In this document: one piece after another, positions 60,621 to 64,000 of the stretch | How the letters are laid out: every line of letters begins with the position of its first letter | How positions within the stretch are numbered: the stretch's first letter is position 1 | Assembly: GCA_036389485.1 (NCBI GenBank) | Contig: DASVPR010000059.1 | Coordinates: 1 to 64,000 of the forward strand | Direction: 5' to 3' | Length of the DNA: 64,000 nt | From: CADCVT01 sp036389485 | GTDB taxonomy: Bacteria > Actinomycetota > Thermoleophilia > Solirubrobacterales > Solirubrobacteraceae | The notes under the pieces: generated by a model | Databases searched by the model: none | The model's input: only the letters and a program-made list of their open reading frames with translations | What the model was told of the DNA's origin: nothing | Program-made: the position numbers and the translations under genes

Positions 60621-62332
60621 GGCGCGGGCGCGCCCACTCCCCCGCGCGCCTTCTTCGGCGTCGCGGGGTTCGTCACCGCGCCCTGGCTGGCGCTCGTCAC
60701 CTGGGCGGCGTACTTCGCGAGCACGCCGGTCGCGTCGGGGTTGGGGGGCGGCGCGTACCGCTCGACGCGCTCGTCGATCTCGGCCTGCGTGAGCGCGACG
60801 TCGATGCGCCGGTTGTCGACGTCGATCGTGATCTCGTCGCCGTCGTCGACCGCCGCGATCGGCCCGCCGTGGACGGCCTCAGGTGCGACGTGGCCGGCCA
60901 TGAAGCCGTGGGTGGCGCCGCTGAAGCGCCCGTCGGTGAGCAGCGCGACGTGCTCGCCGAGGCCGGCGCCGTTGATCGCGGCGGTGACGGCGAGCATCTC
61001 GCGCATCCCGGGGCCGCCGGCGGGGCCCTCGTTGCGGATGACGATGACGTCGCCTTCGTTCAGCGAGCCCTCGAGCACCGCCGCCATGGCCTGCTCCTCG
61101 CCTTCGAACACCCGCGCCGGCCCGGTGTGCTGCCGCCGCTCGTGACCTGAGAGCTTCACCACGCATCCCTCCGGGGCGAGGTTGCCGCGCAGGATCGCGA
61201 GGCCACCGGTCTGCTTGATCGGGTCGTCGAGCGGCCTGACGACCTGTTGCCCCGGCGTCTCCTCCGCCTCCCGCGCGTGCTCACCGACGGTCCTGCCCGT
61301 CACCGTGATGGCGTCCTCGTTGAGCAGGCCGCCCTCCTGCAGGCGCTTCGCGACCACCGGGACGCCGCCGGCCGCGTAGAGGTCGGTCGCGACGAAGCGG
61401 CCGCCGGGCTTGAGGTCGCAGGTCAGCGGCGTGCGCTCGGCGATGCGGTCGAAGTCGTCGATGTCGAGGTCCACGCCGGCCTCGCGCGCCACGGCGAGCA
61501 GGTGGAGCACGGCGTTCGTGCTGCCGCCGGAGGTCGCGACGGCCGCGATCGCGTTCTCGAGCGACTTCGTCGTGATGATGTCGCTCGGGCGGAGCCCTCG
61601 GTGCAGGACGTCGACGGCGAGCTCTCCGGCCTGCCTTGCGACGTCCGCCTTCGCGCCGTCCTCGGCCGGGACCATGCTCGATCCCATCGGGCTGATCCCG
61701 AGGACCTCGAAGGCCATCGCCATCGTGTTGGCCGTGAACTGGCCGCCGCAGGCGCCGGCGCCGGGGCTCGCCGCGCGCTCGAGCTCGTGCAGCTCCTCGT
61801 CGGACATCTGCCCGGCCGCGTGCTTGCCGACGGCCTCGAAGACCTCCTGGATCGTGACGTCCTCGTCGTGGAAGCGGCCGGGGTGGATCGAGCCGCTGTA
61901 GAGCATCAGGCCGGGGACGTCGAGGCGCGCGAGGGCCATCACGGTCGCGGGGATCGTCTTGTCGCAGCCGCTGATGCAGACGAGCGCGTCGAAGAGGTGG
62001 CCTCGCGCGACGAGCTCGATGGAGTCGGCGATGACCTCTCTCGAGACGAGCGAGGTCTTCATGCCGCTCGTGCCCATCGTGACCCCGTCGGAGATCGCGA
62101 TCGTGTTGAGCTCCATCGGGGTCCCGCCGGCGTTGCGGATCCCCTCCTTCACCTTCTGCGCCAGCGCGCGGTGCGTGAAGTTGCACGGCATCGTCTCGAT
62201 CCAGCAGTGCGCCACGCCGACGATCGGCTTGGCGAGGGCGTCCGCGTCGAAGCCGATCCCGTGGAGGTAGGCGCGGGCGGCCGCGCGGGCGGGGCCCTCC
62301 GTGAGGGCGCGAGAGCGGTGCTTGGGGTCCAT
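60617..62332 (-). CDS. ilvD: Dihydroxy-acid dehydratase
   Basis: A 571-residue Fe-S enzyme of branched-chain amino-acid synthesis, dehydrating 2,3-dihydroxy-isovalerate and its homologue. Cluster and metal ligands are visible: AHCWIETMPCN (Cys), CISGCDKTIPATVMAL (Cys), GACGGQFTANTMAMAFEVLGISPMGSS (Cys), and LLTDGRFSGATHGFMAGHVAPEA (catalytic Ser). ATG at 62332 shares its A with the previous gene's stop (TGATG). It is the last gene on this strand before the CTAG convergence with the hydrolase. Confidence 0.96.
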   Translation of the reverse strand: MDPKHRSRALTEGPARAAARAYLHGIGFDADALAKPIVGVAHCWIETMPCNFTHRALAQKVKEGIRNAGGTPMELNTIAISDGVTMGTSGMKTSLVSREVIADSIELVARGHLFDALVCISGCDKTIPATVMALARLDVPGLMLYSGSIHPGRFHDEDVTIQEVFEAVGKHAAGQMSDEELHELERAASPGAGACGGQFTANTMAMAFEVLGISPMGSSMVPAEDGAKADVARQAGELAVDVLHRGLRPSDIITTKSLENAIAAVATSGGSTNAVLHLLAVAREAGVDLDIDDFDRIAERTPLTCDLKPGGRFVATDLYAAGGVPVVAKRLQEGGLLNEDAITVTGRTVGEHAREAEETPGQQVVRPLDDPIKQTGGLAILRGNLAPEGCVVKLSGHERRQHTGPARVFEGEEQAMAAVLEGSLNEGDVIVIRNEGPAGGPGMREMLAVTAAINGAGLGEHVALLTDGRFSGATHGFMAGHVAPEAVHGGPIAAVDDGDEITIDVDNRRIDVALTQAEIDERVERYAPPPNPDATGVLAKYAAQVTSASQGAVTNPATPKKARGGVGAPAP

Positions 62333-62913
62333 CAGGCGACGCCTTCGGCGCGTTCCTCGCGCAGGCGCTGGCGCTCCCACTGCGCGAGCCTCCACAGGTC
62401 GCGGCGGACCTGCTTCGGGTCGACCTGCCGGCCGATGAGGTGCATGTTCGCGTTGGCGATCAGGCGGCGCTCGTCGCCCGTCAGCGCCATCCACTTCGCG
62501 AGGACGTCGTCGGAGTCCGGCAGGCGGGCGCTGCCGTAGGGGCGCGTCTCGTCCGGGAACTCGACGCAGTACTCGTTGAGGAGGACGCCCGTCTGCGGCA
62601 GGTAGGCGACAACCGGCTTGTGCGGGTAGACGAGGTACGCGTACTCGACGCCGTCGCTCGACGCCTTCCCCCAGACGCGGATGAAGCCGAGGTCGCGGTA
62701 CATCGCCCACTCCTCCTCGTTGACGCACGACTTCAGGAGGGATCGCGCGCGCTGCTCGGCGCGGCGCTCCCTGCCGGGGTCGTAGTCGTAGCCGCCGGGC
62801 ACGCGGGCGCGGCGGGCGCGGCGGCGGTCGAGGTACTCGTCGACGTGGGGCATGAGGACCTCCCACAGCAGCACCACGATGACGATCGCGGTGGCGGAGA
62901 GGGCGAGGATCAC
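62332..62913 (-). CDS. Membrane-anchored protein of unknown function
   Basis: A 193-residue protein: N-terminal hydrophobic helix (MILALSATAIVIVVLLWEVLMP), then a charged, Arg-rich stretch and a soluble domain NEEEWAMYRDLGFIRVWGKASSDGVEYAYLVYPHKPVVAYLPQTGVLLNEYCVEF with a helical end AKWMALTGDERRLIANANMHLIG. No family recognised. GTG start at 62913. Coupled to ilvD through a TGATG junction, but the functional link is unclear. Confidence 0.72.
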   Translation of the reverse strand: MILALSATAIVIVVLLWEVLMPHVDEYLDRRRARRARVPGGYDYDPGRERRAEQRARSLLKSCVNEEEWAMYRDLGFIRVWGKASSDGVEYAYLVYPHKPVVAYLPQTGVLLNEYCVEFPDETRPYGSARLPDSDDVLAKWMALTGDERRLIANANMHLIGRQVDPKQVRRDLWRLAQWERQRLREERAEGVA

Positions 62914-62931
62914 CGTGCGTGCTCCCCGGCG

Positions 62932-63183
62932 CTACCGCGCGCCTCCGGCGGCGCGGGGGAAGAAGATCACGCGCTCGGCGTCGCGCGGGATCTCGTCGAA
63001 GGACTTGACCATCTGCGCTTCGCGCTTGCCGGTCCGGTTCTCGAGCGGCACCGCGGCCCAGAGGCCCTGGTCGAGCTGGCGGCGGAAGGCCTCGACGAGC
63101 TCACGCTCGTCCTCGGCGATCTCCGGGTCGCCCTCGGCGATCACCACCTCGCCGTGGCCGGGCTTCATGCGCAGGAACTTCAC
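62932..63183 (-). CDS. Small protein of unknown function
   Basis: An 83-residue alpha-beta protein: MKFLRMKPGHGEVVIAEGDPEIAEDERELVEAFRRQLDQGLWAAVPLENRTGKREAQMVKSFDEIPRDAERVIFFPRAAGGAR. The pattern of short strands with an acidic helix is protein-like and the codon usage matches the neighbours. GTG start at 63183 lies 11 bases after the thiD stop. Possibly in one unit with thiD and the membrane protein downstream. Confidence 0.65.
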   Translation of the reverse strand: MKFLRMKPGHGEVVIAEGDPEIAEDERELVEAFRRQLDQGLWAAVPLENRTGKREAQMVKSFDEIPRDAERVIFFPRAAGGAR

Positions 63184-63194
63184 GTCGCCGAGGA

Positions 63195-64000
63195 TTATGG
63201 CAAAGCGGTCGCGGCGGTCCGCAGGCCCAGGACGTCGACGGGCCCCGCCCCGGCGCCAAGTTCGCGCAGCCCGTTGCGGACGGCCTCGCTCGCGACGCGC
63301 TTCGCCTCGCGCGCGGCTTCGAGCGGTTCGTCGCCGAGCGCGAGGCGGGCCGCCAGCGTGCTCGAGTGCGTGCAGCCGGAGCCGTGCGCCGCGCCGTCGG
63401 GGTACCGCTCGCCGGGCAGCTCGACGACCCGCTCGCCGTCGAAGAAGAGGTCCGTCGCCTGCTCCCGGTGCCCGCCGGTGAGCACCACCACCCGCGGCCC
63501 GAGGTCCTTCACGGCCTTCGCGAGCTCCTCCGCGGCCGCCTCCTCCCCGCTCCGCGTCAGCGCGCGCGCCTCCGGCACGTTCGGCGTCGCCACCGTCGCG
63601 CGCGGGAGGATCAGCTCGACGAGCGCCTGCTCGGCGTCCGGCGGGAGCAGCCGGGCGCCCGACTCCGCCACCATCACGGGGTCGACGACGACGGGCGTGC
63701 CCTGCGGCAGCTCGCCGAGCGCTTGGGCCACGGCCTCGATCACCGGCGCGTCGCCGAGCATGCCGATCTTGACGGCGTCGACGCCGAGATCGCTCGCGAC
63801 CGCGCGCACCTGCTCGATCACGAACGCCGGCGGAACGGGGTGCACGCCGGTGACTCCGACGGTGTTCTGGGCGGTGAGGGCCGTGATCGCGGTCGTCCCG
63901 TGAACGCCGGCCGCCGCGAACGCCTTCAGATCGGCCTGGACCCCCGCGCCGCCGCCCGAGTCGGAGCCGGCGATCGAGAGGACGACGGGGATGCGCCGGG
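63195..64000 (-). CDS. thiD: Hydroxymethylpyrimidine/phosphomethylpyrimidine kinase, 5' end cut by right edge
   Basis: Minus-strand frame open to the window edge. It reads PVVLSIAGSDSGGGAGVQAD at the start, then ALTAQNTVGVTGVHPVPP, DAVKIGMLGD, PVVVDPVMVAESGARLL, and the C-terminal GERYPDGAAHGSGCTHSSTLAARLALG (anion hole/ATP site of the ribokinase fold). It phosphorylates HMP and HMP-P for thiamine synthesis. Only about two residues or so of the usual N-terminus are missing past the edge. A TPP riboswitch, if any, would lie outside the window. Stop TAA at 63197-63195. Confidence 0.95.
   Translation of the reverse strand, partial: RRIPVVLSIAGSDSGGGAGVQADLKAFAAAGVHGTTAITALTAQNTVGVTGVHPVPPAFVIEQVRAVASDLGVDAVKIGMLGDAPVIEAVAQALGELPQGTPVVVDPVMVAESGARLLPPDAEQALVELILPRATVATPNVPEARALTRSGEEAAAEELAKAVKDLGPRVVVLTGGHREQATDLFFDGERVVELPGERYPDGAAHGSGCTHSSTLAARLALGDEPLEAAREAKRVASEAVRNGLRELGAGAGPVDVLGLRTAATALP

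Overview
The window is a chromosomal segment of a very GC-rich actinobacterium. Gene order (rpmI, rplT, SpoU-family rRNA methylase, pheS, pheT, argC, argJ, argB, argD on one strand, with infC upstream), a WhiG/FliA-type sigma factor next to a Xer recombinase, single-TM actinobacterial lipoproteins and GTG/TTG-rich starts fit Actinobacteria. The many Cys-paired, Calx-beta and coiled-coil secreted proteins, RNase HIII and DUF6597 regulators suggest the Thermoleophilia/Solirubrobacterales side, but this is an inference from protein families, not a phylogeny.

Layout. 1-3.5 kb: tail of an IS-type transposase, a VOC protein with its AraC regulator, a thioesterase, a secreted protein and an Rrf2 regulator. 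3.5-7.9 kb: HDOD-LuxR regulator, endonuclease IV (nfo), SGNH hydrolase, PLP decarboxylase and MsrB. 7.9-12.6 kb: two coupled secreted surface proteins. 12.6-19.5 kb: dnaE and a 1078-residue coiled-coil protein. 19.6-31.4 kb: a long minus-strand block for translation and arginine synthesis (rpmI-rplT-methylase-leader/attenuator-pheST-argCJBD, then argG), interrupted by a plus-strand pair including a SUFU-domain protein. 31.4-36.9 kb: two secreted proteins lying between infC and rpmI. 36.9-47.1 kb: ABC-2 permease, Rpf-like hydrolase, a five-copy palindrome array, aminotransferase, PHM-like copper protein, small lipoproteins, an RsbW-like kinase and three tRNAs (Val, Cys, Gly). 47.2-59.7 kb: RNase HIII, EF-G-like GTPase, LAL regulator, WhiG-type sigma factor, Xer recombinase, L,D-transpeptidase, epimerase, acyltransferase and HAD phosphatase. 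59.7-64 kb: alpha/beta hydrolase, ilvD, two small proteins and thiD cut by the right edge.

How it works together. The central block couples aminoacyl-tRNA synthesis for Phe with arginine biosynthesis in one overlapping transcription unit. Just upstream of pheS lies a short leader ORF (MLSTRRFRRTEAREATAA) and a textbook terminator/antiterminator pair, so the operon may be attenuated in response to both Phe and Arg charging; this is the most interesting candidate here. The sigma factor at 54.2-55.0 kb belongs to the family recognising GCCGATAA, and exact GCCGATAA boxes sit in the right orientation upstream of the HDOD-LuxR regulator and of the secreted-protein pair, suggesting a small regulon inside the window.

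Genes are packed tightly. Six of eight tail-to-tail protein gene pairs overlap exactly at a CTAG tetranucleotide, same-strand neighbours usually overlap at NTGA, and several starts lie 7-10 bases after a TAnnnT box, as expected for leaderless mRNAs. No gap longer than 300 bases lacks a gene; the largest are about 140 bases (37676-37817) and 118 bases (36004-36120 and 4560-4673). No rRNA, CRISPR array, intact insertion sequence or prophage was seen.
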